This document shows, piece after piece, positions 5,774 to 13,763 of a stretch of 64,000 nt of DNA. Each line of letters begins with the position of its first letter. The stretch's first letter is position 1. The stretch is from Caldisericia bacterium. Lineage in GTDB: Bacteria; Caldisericota; Caldisericia; JAAYUI01. The position numbers and the translations under genes are program-made. The stretch spans positions 1 to 64,000 of the forward strand of contig JAGNLA010000004.1 of the NCBI GenBank assembly GCA_017999835.1, read 5' to 3'. Under the pieces are notes generated by a model, which was not told the origin of the DNA, ran no database searches, and saw only the letters and a list, made by a program, of their open reading frames with translations.

Positions 5774-7912
5774 ATGTTTTATAGGTTCTGCAGGTTCATC
5801 CTGCTCATTACTATTATTTTTGTTTCATCATCAGTCAACGCTGTAAGCGATGAATGGTTCACTTACAGGCATGACAACACTCGCAGCGCCAAATCATCAA
5901 TTGACATGCCACCGCCATTTCTCAAAATCAGAGCATATCCTGTTGGTGAGGCAGTTAATCATGAACCAGTGATAAAGAATGGCTATGCCTACATTGGAAC
6001 AGGTTCAATAAGTTGTTTGAATCTGTCCAACGGAGTCACGGAATGGTCAGTCCCTGTCGAATCTAAAGTCTCGACCACACCACTTGCGCTGGACGACAGG
6101 GTCATAGTTGGCACCGAAATTGGAAACGTTATCTGTCTGGATAGCACAACCTCCAGACAAAACTGGCAGCTGACTGGTCTTGGAAAAATTGTCGATGGAT
6201 TCTGCCACGAAAAGGGTACGCTATTTTTCACCACCACTCATGGTTTTGTCTGTGCAGTCACAGAATCAGGGCAAATAAACTTCAAGTACCAAAACAAATA
6301 TCCTTTCTCGTGCGCTCCAAGCCTTTCTGAAGGCAAACTGATAGTTGGTGACGACAAAGGGATTATTCAATGTATGGATACAAAATCCAGCAAGATTCTG
6401 TGGAAAAATGACACATCGGCAACAGATATAGTCGGCGGCTTCAGTATAAGCAACAATAAAATCTTTTTTGGGAGCTTTGACAACCACGTCTATTGCCTTG
6501 AGCTTGCAACCGGAAAACTCATCTGGCAAAAGAGAGTCGACGGCTGGGTGCAATCTCCACCGCTAATTATTGACAATATCGCATATTTCCAAATTAGGCA
6601 CACAAGACTCATTGGTTACACCATTGACAACGGCGAATATTTCAACGAATACGAGTATCAACCTAGCAAATCAGAAACAATAGCCTCTGGCAATACGATA
6701 CTGCTTGGCAGCAATCGAAGAATTGAGGCCATCAACTCTCAGAATCTCGAGCAATCTTGGTACTATGAGTTTGTCGACGAACAAGTGGCATCCATATCGA
6801 TGGGTTCAGGTTACTTGCTGATCGGAACTTCTCTGGGCAGAATTTACCAGTTCAAGACTGGACCGGTTTTGGGTTTATCAACAAAAAACATCGATATTGA
6901 CATTATCAAGGGCTCACCTGATAAATCCTTCAGTTTCGCAATCACCAATCTCAGGCAGGACAAATGGATGACTTCCCTGGAAGGTGATGTTTCAGCATCT
7001 TCCAACTGGCTCTACGTCGAAGAACCACTTTTTAAACTCACCAACAATAAAGCCGTGGAGATCAAGGTTCTCGTATTCGCACAAAACCTTGGAAACCCAG
7101 GCACATACAACGATGAGCTGACCATTTCTTCAAACGGTGGATACGCAAAGATCCCAATCATAGTACGATTTATTGACCCAAACCCACCAAAAGCCTGTTT
7201 TGACAAGAATGCTATCGACATGGGTGCAATGCAGGTCGGAACATACAAAAAGACAACACTACAAGTGACAAACTGTGGAAAAAGCAAACTCAAGATAGAC
7301 ATAGAAATTCACTCGCTAGGCGACTGGTTGGTATCCAGCAGGAAGTCTGCTGAAATTGCAGAAAACAAATCAGAAGACATTATTCTGACTGCAAAAGGCG
7401 ACAATCTCACAGCCACAAAAGGTGAAGACTGTACATACAATGCTGTCGTCCTCATCTCAACCAATGCTGACCAGGAGCCTATTTCAATCCCTGTCAGCGT
7501 CAGGTGCTACGGCATCCCGATTCCAACAACAATCAACATCCAGATTGGCAGCCCAACAGTAAGGATAAACAGCGACATCCTTGAGTTTAACCCGCCAAGC
7601 TACATCTCCAAATCCCGAACAATGGTTCCTCTGAGGCTTATTGGCGAAGCATTCTTTGCCAATGTCGAGTGGATTGCCGACGCAAGAACCATCATGATCA
7701 GCTCCTGCACTCAACAGGCCAGGTTTGTCATAGGTTCAGACATCGTTGAATTGATCACAAACGAGGGTATTGTTGAAAAACAGATCGATGTTCCGCCAGA
7801 GCTTGTCAACGGCAGGACATTCATTCCAATTCGGGCAGTCTCTGACATCCTTGGCGGCAAGACCGCATGGGAGCCCACAACAAAAACAGTCACAATAACA
7901 TACGAGCCATAG
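5774..7912 (+). CDS. Exported beta-propeller protein with ASH-like and copper-amine-oxidase N-terminal domains
   Basis: The 712-residue protein starts with a signal peptide (FILLITIIFVSSSVNA). Residues about 25-370 are PQQ-type propeller blades (repeats such as GYAYIGTGSISCLNLSNG and KIFFGSFDNHVYCLELATGK). Residues 375-590 carry two immunoglobulin-like domains of the BACON/ASH sort (IDMGAMQVGTYKKTTLQVTN). The C-terminal 120 residues are a copper-amine-oxidase N-terminal (stalk) domain (SRTMVPLRLIGEAF and NGRTFIPIRAVSDILGG). It is secreted and probably binds the cell surface. Its place between DUF1858 and hypF, 4 bp before hypF, is odd for a structural protein and may be operon hitch-hiking. 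Confidence 0.85.
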   Translation: MFYRFCRFILLITIIFVSSSVNAVSDEWFTYRHDNTRSAKSSIDMPPPFLKIRAYPVGEAVNHEPVIKNGYAYIGTGSISCLNLSNGVTEWSVPVESKVSTTPLALDDRVIVGTEIGNVICLDSTTSRQNWQLTGLGKIVDGFCHEKGTLFFTTTHGFVCAVTESGQINFKYQNKYPFSCAPSLSEGKLIVGDDKGIIQCMDTKSSKILWKNDTSATDIVGGFSISNNKIFFGSFDNHVYCLELATGKLIWQKRVDGWVQSPPLIIDNIAYFQIRHTRLIGYTIDNGEYFNEYEYQPSKSETIASGNTILLGSNRRIEAINSQNLEQSWYYEFVDEQVASISMGSGYLLIGTSLGRIYQFKTGPVLGLSTKNIDIDIIKGSPDKSFSFAITNLRQDKWMTSLEGDVSASSNWLYVEEPLFKLTNNKAVEIKVLVFAQNLGNPGTYNDELTISSNGGYAKIPIIVRFIDPNPPKACFDKNAIDMGAMQVGTYKKTTLQVTNCGKSKLKIDIEIHSLGDWLVSSRKSAEIAENKSEDIILTAKGDNLTATKGEDCTYNAVVLISTNADQEPISIPVSVRCYGIPIPTTINIQIGSPTVRINSDILEFNPPSYISKSRTMVPLRLIGEAFFANVEWIADARTIMISSCTQQARFVIGSDIVELITNEGIVEKQIDVPPELVNGRTFIPIRAVSDILGGKTAWEPTTKTVTITYEP

Positions 7913-7916
7913 ATAA

Positions 7917-10106
7917 GTGCAGACAAGAATCGTTTTTTTCGGAATAGTCCAGGGCGTCGGCTTCAGACCTTTTGTCTACAGGGTTGCAGTCAAGCATGGT
8001 TTGTTTGGTTTTGTCCGCAACATCGGCAATGGCGTCGAGGCAATTCTGGATGGAGAAAAGGCTGACATTGACAAAGCCATTTCTGAAATGCTTGGCAGTC
8101 CGCCCGAGATGTCTTCTATCGAAAAGCACACGCTAGAGACGGTTGGCAAACCCGAAGCATACACTAAGTTTTCCATTCTCAAAACCCCAAATGACTGCCC
8201 GACAGACGTCATTATCCCGCCAGACATTGGCATCTGTCCTAACTGCAGGCGAGAGATTCTCGACCCAAAGGACAGAAGATACCAGCATTTGATGATCTCC
8301 TGCACTGACTGCGGCCCAAGACTGAGCATCTTGCGAACCCTCCCCTACGACAGGCACACGACATCAGCAGGCGACTTTGAGATGTGCCCAGCCTGCCAGA
8401 AAGAGTACAAGGAACCAGCAGACAGGCGTTACCACGCCCAAACAATCGCCTGCCCCGATTGCGGGCCTGTGGTTTCAATGGGCGACCTCGAAGGTATGTC
8501 AGCTCTCAATCAGGCAAAAGAACTCCTGAAAAAGGGTCAGATTGTCGCTATAAAAGGCATTGGCGGATTTCATCTGGCATGCCTTGCCACAAACTCGCAG
8601 GCTGTTGACCAGATCAGGAAACTCAAGCACCGGGGCAATGAACCTCTGGCTGTCATGGTTTCAGATGAATCACAGGCAGAAAAGCTTGGCATTTTCAATC
8701 AATGCTCAATGAACCTTTTAAACTCGTGGCGCAAGCCAATAGTGCTCGTTCCAAAATCAAACAATTACAATCTCAGTTCAAATGTTGCTCCTGGCACTGA
8801 CAAAATCGGTCTCTTCCTGCCTTACACCCCTTTCCAGGTCATGCTCATGGAGGGCATGGAGCCAATAGTGCTCACCTCGTCAAACATCCATGACGAACCA
8901 ATCTCTGTTAACGAGCAAAACCAACTTGTGCCAAACATTCTGACCAATAATCGTGAGATTGTCATCCCACTTGATGATTCAGTCACACGATGCTTTGACG
9001 ACAAAGAGCAGCTGGTCAGACGAGCAAGGGGCTACGTTCCGGAGACAATTCCGGTCAAAACCATAAAACCTGTTCTTGCCCTTGGGCCGCAGATGAAATC
9101 AACGTTTGCCTTCTTGTGGAACGGCAAATGTCTGGTCAGCCCGCACATTGGCGAGCTTGGCAACCCGGCAACGTTTGAGAGATACAGGCAAACACTTACC
9201 CAGTTTCGTACACTCTTTGGTTTTGCCGAAGAAGCCGTTGCCTACGACATGCACCCTGACTACACAGCCACAAAGCACAGGGCTGAACTCTCCAGCGCCA
9301 AACAATCCTTTTCCATCCAGCATCATCACGCCCACATCGCAGCAGTCATTGCCGAACACGACGTCAAAGGCGACGTCATCGGCATTGCTGCAGACGGCAC
9401 AGGCTACGGCACAGACGGAACCATCTGGGGTTGCGAAGTTTTCACAGGCAACCTTCACGATTTCAGGCACGCAGCCCAGCTGCTCCAGTTTCGGTTGCCT
9501 GGAGGCGAAGTGGCCGTTACCGAGTGTGACAGGATCGCTTTCTCACTTGCCTACCAAGCAGGCATAAGCCTTCCTGAAATCGACCAGGAAAAGGCTGCCA
9601 TCTGGAAAGTTCAGCTTGAAAGAAACATCAACTCTCCAACCACTTCGAGCATGGGCAGACTTTTTGACGGTTTTTCAGTGTTGGCAGGAGTTGGCACAAA
9701 CGCTACGTTTGAAGCAGAGCTGGCCGTGAGGTTGGAATCACTTTTCAAGCCAGATTTGCATCCATACCAGTTCCCAATATCTGAAATTGATGGCAAGCTG
9801 GTGATCGACTGGAGACCGGCATTCGCTCAGGCTGCCAAAGACAGAGGCAACATCTCTGGCAAGTTTCACATAGGCCTTGCAAATGCCCTGGTCGAAGTCT
9901 GCGTCAAACTTCGTAACCAAACATCAACAAACACTGTTGCCATGTCGGGCGGATGTTTCTTAAACCTTGTTTTATCAACTCTTGTTGCAGACGGCCTTAA
10001 AAAACAAGGGTTTTTGGTGCATACAAATAACCGCCTGCCACCAGGCGACGGGTGCGTCAGCTTTGGCCAGGCTGCCATTGTTGCGGCAAGATTAGGAGGT
10101 TGCTAG
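7917..10106 (+). CDS. hypF: Carbamoyltransferase HypF
   Basis: HypF makes the carbamoyl/cyanide precursor for the Fe(CN)2CO group of [NiFe] hydrogenases. The 729 residues show the family order. An acylphosphatase domain holds GIVQGVGFRPFVYR. Two zinc-finger pairs follow (CPNC...CTDCGPR and CPAC...CPDCGP). Next come a YrdC-like domain (IKGIGGFHLAC) and a Kae1-like domain (QHHHAHIAAVIAEH, AADGTGYGTDG, SGGCFLN). The start is GTG 7917, four bases after the upstream stop. hypC follows after one base. No hydrogenase structural gene is in the window. Confidence 0.96.
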   Translation: MQTRIVFFGIVQGVGFRPFVYRVAVKHGLFGFVRNIGNGVEAILDGEKADIDKAISEMLGSPPEMSSIEKHTLETVGKPEAYTKFSILKTPNDCPTDVIIPPDIGICPNCRREILDPKDRRYQHLMISCTDCGPRLSILRTLPYDRHTTSAGDFEMCPACQKEYKEPADRRYHAQTIACPDCGPVVSMGDLEGMSALNQAKELLKKGQIVAIKGIGGFHLACLATNSQAVDQIRKLKHRGNEPLAVMVSDESQAEKLGIFNQCSMNLLNSWRKPIVLVPKSNNYNLSSNVAPGTDKIGLFLPYTPFQVMLMEGMEPIVLTSSNIHDEPISVNEQNQLVPNILTNNREIVIPLDDSVTRCFDDKEQLVRRARGYVPETIPVKTIKPVLALGPQMKSTFAFLWNGKCLVSPHIGELGNPATFERYRQTLTQFRTLFGFAEEAVAYDMHPDYTATKHRAELSSAKQSFSIQHHHAHIAAVIAEHDVKGDVIGIAADGTGYGTDGTIWGCEVFTGNLHDFRHAAQLLQFRLPGGEVAVTECDRIAFSLAYQAGISLPEIDQEKAAIWKVQLERNINSPTTSSMGRLFDGFSVLAGVGTNATFEAELAVRLESLFKPDLHPYQFPISEIDGKLVIDWRPAFAQAAKDRGNISGKFHIGLANALVEVCVKLRNQTSTNTVAMSGGCFLNLVLSTLVADGLKKQGFLVHTNNRLPPGDGCVSFGQAAIVAARLGGC

Positions 10107-10107
10107 G

Positions 10108-10332
10108 ATGTGTCTAGGCATACCTGCAAAAATTTTGGAAAAAAATGGTATGGACGCTGTTGCCGAGATGGTCGGTGTCAAGCGCGACATCAGGCTTGAC
10201 ATGCTTCCGGAAGCAAAAATTGGCGATTTTGTCATCATTCACACCGGATTTGCTATCGAGACGGTTACAGAAGCCGAAGCAAAACAGATACTTGAAACAA
10301 TTGAGCAGGCTTATGGCGGAATCCCTGCCTGA
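10108..10332 (+). CDS. hypC: Hydrogenase maturation chaperone HypC
   Basis: The 74-residue protein begins MCLGIPAK, with the essential Cys2 that holds the Fe(CN)2CO unit together with HypD and hands it to the hydrogenase large subunit. GDFVIIHTGFAI is the usual second motif. Length and fold match HypC/HupF. AGGAGG lies just before ATG 10108. Its end overlaps the start of hypD by 20 bases. Confidence 0.96.
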   Translation: MCLGIPAKILEKNGMDAVAEMVGVKRDIRLDMLPEAKIGDFVIIHTGFAIETVTEAEAKQILETIEQAYGGIPA

Positions 10333-11395
10333 CAACACTTCTCGGCTTATCGGCAAGATTGCATCCTACACTTTGCGCAAACCCATGACGCTTATGGAAG
10401 TTTGCGGCACCCACACCCATGCCATCTTTGCCACAGGCGCAAGATCGCTGATGCCAGAAAACCTGAAAATCATCTCAGGCCCGGGCTGTCCGGTGTGTGT
10501 GACAGACCAGGAAGACATAGACAAAATGGTCGCTCTGTCCGAGATTCCCAATCTTGCTTTGTGCACTTTTGGCGACATGCTCAAGGTTCAAGGCACAAAA
10601 TCGTCACTGGCTTTATCAAAGTCCAAAGGCTTCGACGTCCGGATAATGTACTCTCCGTTTGACGTCATAGGCTGGTCACAAAAGGAGCAACGTAAAACAT
10701 TTGTGCTTGTGGGTATCGGTTTTGAGACAACCACACCAGGCTTTGCTGCCACCATCATCGAGGCCAAAAAACGTGGCATAAAAAACATCTTGCACCTGTG
10801 CCTGCACAAGACAGTTCCAAACGCGCTTGAGGCGCTTGCCCAGTCAACCGAGGTCAAGGTAGACGGACTAATCCTTCCAGGACACGTTTCAGCCATAATC
10901 GGCGTAAAACCTTACCAGTTCCTTGCCGACAGATACAGCATCCCAGGTGTTGTCATAGGCTTTGAAGGCGAGGACATCCTTGTAGGCGTAGAGATGCTTA
11001 CCGAAATGATAGCATCCGGAAAGCCAGGGATAAAAAACCAATACACACGTGTTGTCAAAGATGATGGCAACATCAAGGCAAGAGAGATTGTCTCAGCCGT
11101 ATTTGAGGACTGCGATGCCTCGTGGCGCGGGCTTGGCGTTATCCCAATGTCAGGACTCAAGCACAAAAAAGAATATGAAACTTTCGACGTTCTAAACCAT
11201 TTCAAAATCAACGTCGGCTATTCAAAAGAAGCCGATGGCTGCATCTGTGGCAAGGTCATCATCGGTGCCAAAACCCCCAACCAGTGCCCTTTGTTTGAAC
11301 GTGTGTGCACACCGTCAAATCCGGTTGGTCCATGCATGGTTTCCGGCGAAGGCACCTGCAGCGCATATTTCAAATACAACAGGATGAATCAATGA
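10313..11395 (+). CDS. hypD: Hydrogenase maturation Fe-S protein HypD
   Basis: HypD is the 4Fe-4S scaffold on which the Fe(CN)2CO group is built. Family motifs are present: EVCGTHTHAIF, SGPGCPVCVT, FGDMLKVQG, GFETTTPGFA, GHVSAIIG and C-terminal cysteines in CICGKVI, CPLF and GPCMVSGEGTCSAY. ATG 10313, inside the end of hypC, gives 360 residues, the family length. A longer frame upstream reads only hypC in another frame. The stop overlaps the hypE start (ATGA). Confidence 0.96.
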   Translation: MAESLPDNTSRLIGKIASYTLRKPMTLMEVCGTHTHAIFATGARSLMPENLKIISGPGCPVCVTDQEDIDKMVALSEIPNLALCTFGDMLKVQGTKSSLALSKSKGFDVRIMYSPFDVIGWSQKEQRKTFVLVGIGFETTTPGFAATIIEAKKRGIKNILHLCLHKTVPNALEALAQSTEVKVDGLILPGHVSAIIGVKPYQFLADRYSIPGVVIGFEGEDILVGVEMLTEMIASGKPGIKNQYTRVVKDDGNIKAREIVSAVFEDCDASWRGLGVIPMSGLKHKKEYETFDVLNHFKINVGYSKEADGCICGKVIIGAKTPNQCPLFERVCTPSNPVGPCMVSGEGTCSAYFKYNRMNQ

Positions 11396-12384
11396 ACGAA
11401 GTTTTCAAACTATCCGAGGGTGGTGGCGGAGGAGATTCCAGGCTTTTGATAAGGAAGCTCCTGGAGACACTTGGCAACGACTCACTTTCAAAACTGGACG
11501 ATTCCGGCGTGTTCACTTTTAATGGAATGAATTTTGCCATGACCACCGATGGATTCGTGGTTAAGCCAATATTTTTTCCAGGTGGAGACATCGGCAAACT
11601 ATCAGTCTGTGGCACACTAAATGACCTGGCCGTCATGGCAGCAAAACCTCTTGCAGTCTCGCTTGCCCTGATCATTGCCGAAGGTTTTCCAAAGGATGAT
11701 TTTGAAAAAATCCTGCATTCCATCAAGGAAACCCTTGGCTCTGTGCCAGTGGTCACAGGCGACACAAAAGTCGTTGAATCGGCAAGCGCCGACGGAATTT
11801 TCATCACGACAACCGGTATTGGAGTTCAAATCGCCCATCCAAGCGGAACAAAGGTCAAACCAGGCGACACCTTGATTGTTACCGGGTCAATTGGCAGACA
11901 CGGAGCCTGCATCATGGCTTCCAGAAACGAGCTTGGGTTTGCCGGTCAGCTAGAGTCGGACGTAAAACTGCTTTCTCCAATTCTGATGCCTCTTTTTGAG
12001 GAATTCGGCGACAAAATCCACGCCTGTCGCGACATAACAAGAGGCGGCCTTTCTGCCATGATCCACGAGTTTGCCGAAAGCTCGGGTGTGGGTATGGAAA
12101 TAATGGAATCAAGCGTTCCGGTTGACCCTGACGTCAAAGGACTGTGCATGGCTCTTGGTCTTGACCCGATGCACCTTGCCTGCGAAGGCAGGGCTTTGCT
12201 GGCAGTTGACTCTTCGATAAAAGATGTTGTAGTTTCAAGACTTTCAGCTTTGGGCGAGAAACTGCCGTCAATAATTGGTTGCGCAACCAGTGACCACAAG
12301 GGTATGGCATATCTGACCACAAAAATCGGCGGGAAAAGGATCTTGGAATCTCCAGCTGGTGAGATGCTGCCTAGAATCTGCTAA
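11392..12384 (+). CDS. hypE: Hydrogenase maturation enzyme HypE
   Basis: HypE dehydrates the thiocarboxamide on its C-terminal cysteine to thiocyanate, donating CN to HypD. The 330-residue protein has the PurM/AIR-synthase-like fold with GGGGGDSRLLI near the N-terminus, VVTGDTKVV and RDITRGGLSA, and ends in the required PRIC tail. ATG 11392 overlaps the hypD stop. The stop lies only 6 bases from the end of the convergent ruvX gene, with no terminator visible between them. Confidence 0.96.
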   Translation: MNEVFKLSEGGGGGDSRLLIRKLLETLGNDSLSKLDDSGVFTFNGMNFAMTTDGFVVKPIFFPGGDIGKLSVCGTLNDLAVMAAKPLAVSLALIIAEGFPKDDFEKILHSIKETLGSVPVVTGDTKVVESASADGIFITTTGIGVQIAHPSGTKVKPGDTLIVTGSIGRHGACIMASRNELGFAGQLESDVKLLSPILMPLFEEFGDKIHACRDITRGGLSAMIHEFAESSGVGMEIMESSVPVDPDVKGLCMALGLDPMHLACEGRALLAVDSSIKDVVVSRLSALGEKLPSIIGCATSDHKGMAYLTTKIGGKRILESPAGEMLPRIC

Positions 12385-12390
12385 AATTAT

Positions 12391-12831
12391 CTAGGCCAGG
12401 TCAAGCGGATCATCAAATCCGCGAGGAGTGGTGCGCTCAAGATAACGGGTCAGAATCAGTTGCGCTTCGAAAGCATCTTTTTTGTCGCGCATTTTTTTGT
12501 CAGACTTTCCAAGCTCATGGCCTATTCGTCTGACTTCAACCGATGTCATCCGCTCATCCTCAAGTTCAACCGGCAATGTTGTTGAACTTTTCAGGGCTTC
12601 CAGAAACGTATCAACTCTTTTTATTGAATCTGTCTGGGTTTGGTTAAACGGATACCCCAAAACGATAAGTTCAGCCTTTTTTTCTGAGACTATCTGTAAA
12701 ACCGATTCAACATCTTTTTGAAGTGTAGATTTTTGGATAATGCCGACCGGAAATGAAAAGATGCCATCAGGAGACCAGGCAATGCCAATATTTTTTGAAC
12801 CATAATCTATTGCTACAATAACCTTGCTCAT
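12391..12831 (-). CDS. ruvX: YqgF/RuvX family pre-16S rRNA nuclease
   Basis: The 146-residue RNase H-fold protein starts KVIVAIDYGSKNIGIAWS, the YqgF active-site strand, and later has VLGYPFN and DERMTSVEV with conserved acidic residues. In bacteria it matures the 16S rRNA 5' end. ATG 12831 overlaps the stop of the upstream aldo/keto reductase (ATGA) and is preceded by GGGTGA. It closes the division/alaS gene run; alaS and ruvX are neighbours in many Firmicutes-like genomes. Confidence 0.9.
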   Translation of the reverse strand: MSKVIVAIDYGSKNIGIAWSPDGIFSFPVGIIQKSTLQKDVESVLQIVSEKKAELIVLGYPFNQTQTDSIKRVDTFLEALKSSTTLPVELEDERMTSVEVRRIGHELGKSDKKMRDKKDAFEAQLILTRYLERTTPRGFDDPLDLA

Positions 12832-13763
12832 ATCACCCGCAAACAGTGGAGTGGACAATGGCCGGTGCAATAGGTGCAGACGATGCATTTTTCGTGGTCG
12901 ATGTGCGCCTTGCCGTCAGCAACCTCGATGGCATGCTGTGGGCAAACCTGCGCGCAAACCCCGCAACCTTCGCACCAGAAAGAAACAAGCATCTTTCGCG
13001 GGACAGCGTTGATGGGTTTCTCAGGTTCCCTGCCTTCAAACAGGGCAACGTTCCACTCAAGTTCGTCAATGTGCTTGATGCCTACCGCAACCGAGTGAGC
13101 AAAGGGGTATTTTATGGCGTATTCAAGGGCTTCTCTTGCGCGGTGCAGGAGCTTGCCACCACCAAGAACCTTCATCAGATATACACCCTTGCCGGCATTG
13201 TAGGCTTTTTCAAGCTCATACTCCATCTGAGCCTGAGTTCCATCTTTGATGCCGTAGCCTTCAATGTTAAACATTGAGAAAACGCACTCAATTTCAGGAT
13301 AAATTCTGATGAGTCTGGTTATTTCTATAGTGTGGGTGGAAACGCCGACGGTTTTGATGAGGCCTTTTTGCTTGTATTCAAGCAGAACTTCGAGCGCTTT
13401 CCAGTGGCCTTTGAGTGTGAGTGCTGATTCCTGCTCATGAAGCAGAAATATTGGAATGACGTCAAGTTTCATCTCTCTGAGGGCTTTTTCAACCGATGCC
13501 TTCATCTTCTCAGGGGTTTCAGAGTAGGATTTGGTGGTGATAACCGCGTTGTGCCGAATATGTGGTGGCAGCGCGCCAATGTAGACCTGGGAGTCGTAGA
13601 GTTCGGCCGTGTCAAAGAAGTTCACGCCCATTTCCCATGCTCTTTCCATGACAGCCACACCCTGGGCAAGTGGAAGATGCGCCTGCAGAGGACCCATAAT
13701 CAGGGTTCCAAGGCACAAATGGCTTACGCTATGTCCGGTTTTTCCAAACGGAACGTGTTTCAT
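12828..13763 (-). CDS. Aldo/keto reductase with C-terminal 4Fe-4S ferredoxin domain
   Basis: The 311-residue protein has an aldo/keto reductase barrel (GKTGHSVSHLCLGT; FFDTAELYDS with catalytic Asp/Tyr; IGVSTHT-like strand KTVGVSTHT). A two-cluster ferredoxin tail follows at residues 265-305 (CEGCGVCAQVC and CIVCTYCTGHC). Such fusions occur in anaerobes and may use ferredoxin as electron donor instead of, or besides, NADPH. The substrate is unknown. It overlaps alaS upstream and ruvX downstream by 4 bases each. Confidence 0.88.
   Translation of the reverse strand: MKHVPFGKTGHSVSHLCLGTLIMGPLQAHLPLAQGVAVMERAWEMGVNFFDTAELYDSQVYIGALPPHIRHNAVITTKSYSETPEKMKASVEKALREMKLDVIPIFLLHEQESALTLKGHWKALEVLLEYKQKGLIKTVGVSTHTIEITRLIRIYPEIECVFSMFNIEGYGIKDGTQAQMEYELEKAYNAGKGVYLMKVLGGGKLLHRAREALEYAIKYPFAHSVAVGIKHIDELEWNVALFEGREPEKPINAVPRKMLVSFWCEGCGVCAQVCPQHAIEVADGKAHIDHEKCIVCTYCTGHCPLHCLRVI

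Noticed and set aside
10145-10312. Longer hypD start inside hypC
   Set aside because: The extension only re-reads hypC in another frame; ATG 10313 gives the normal HypD length and start.
12385-12390. Terminator between convergent hypE and ruvX
   Set aside because: Only six bases separate the stops and no hairpin with a T run is visible; termination must happen inside one of the genes or elsewhere.
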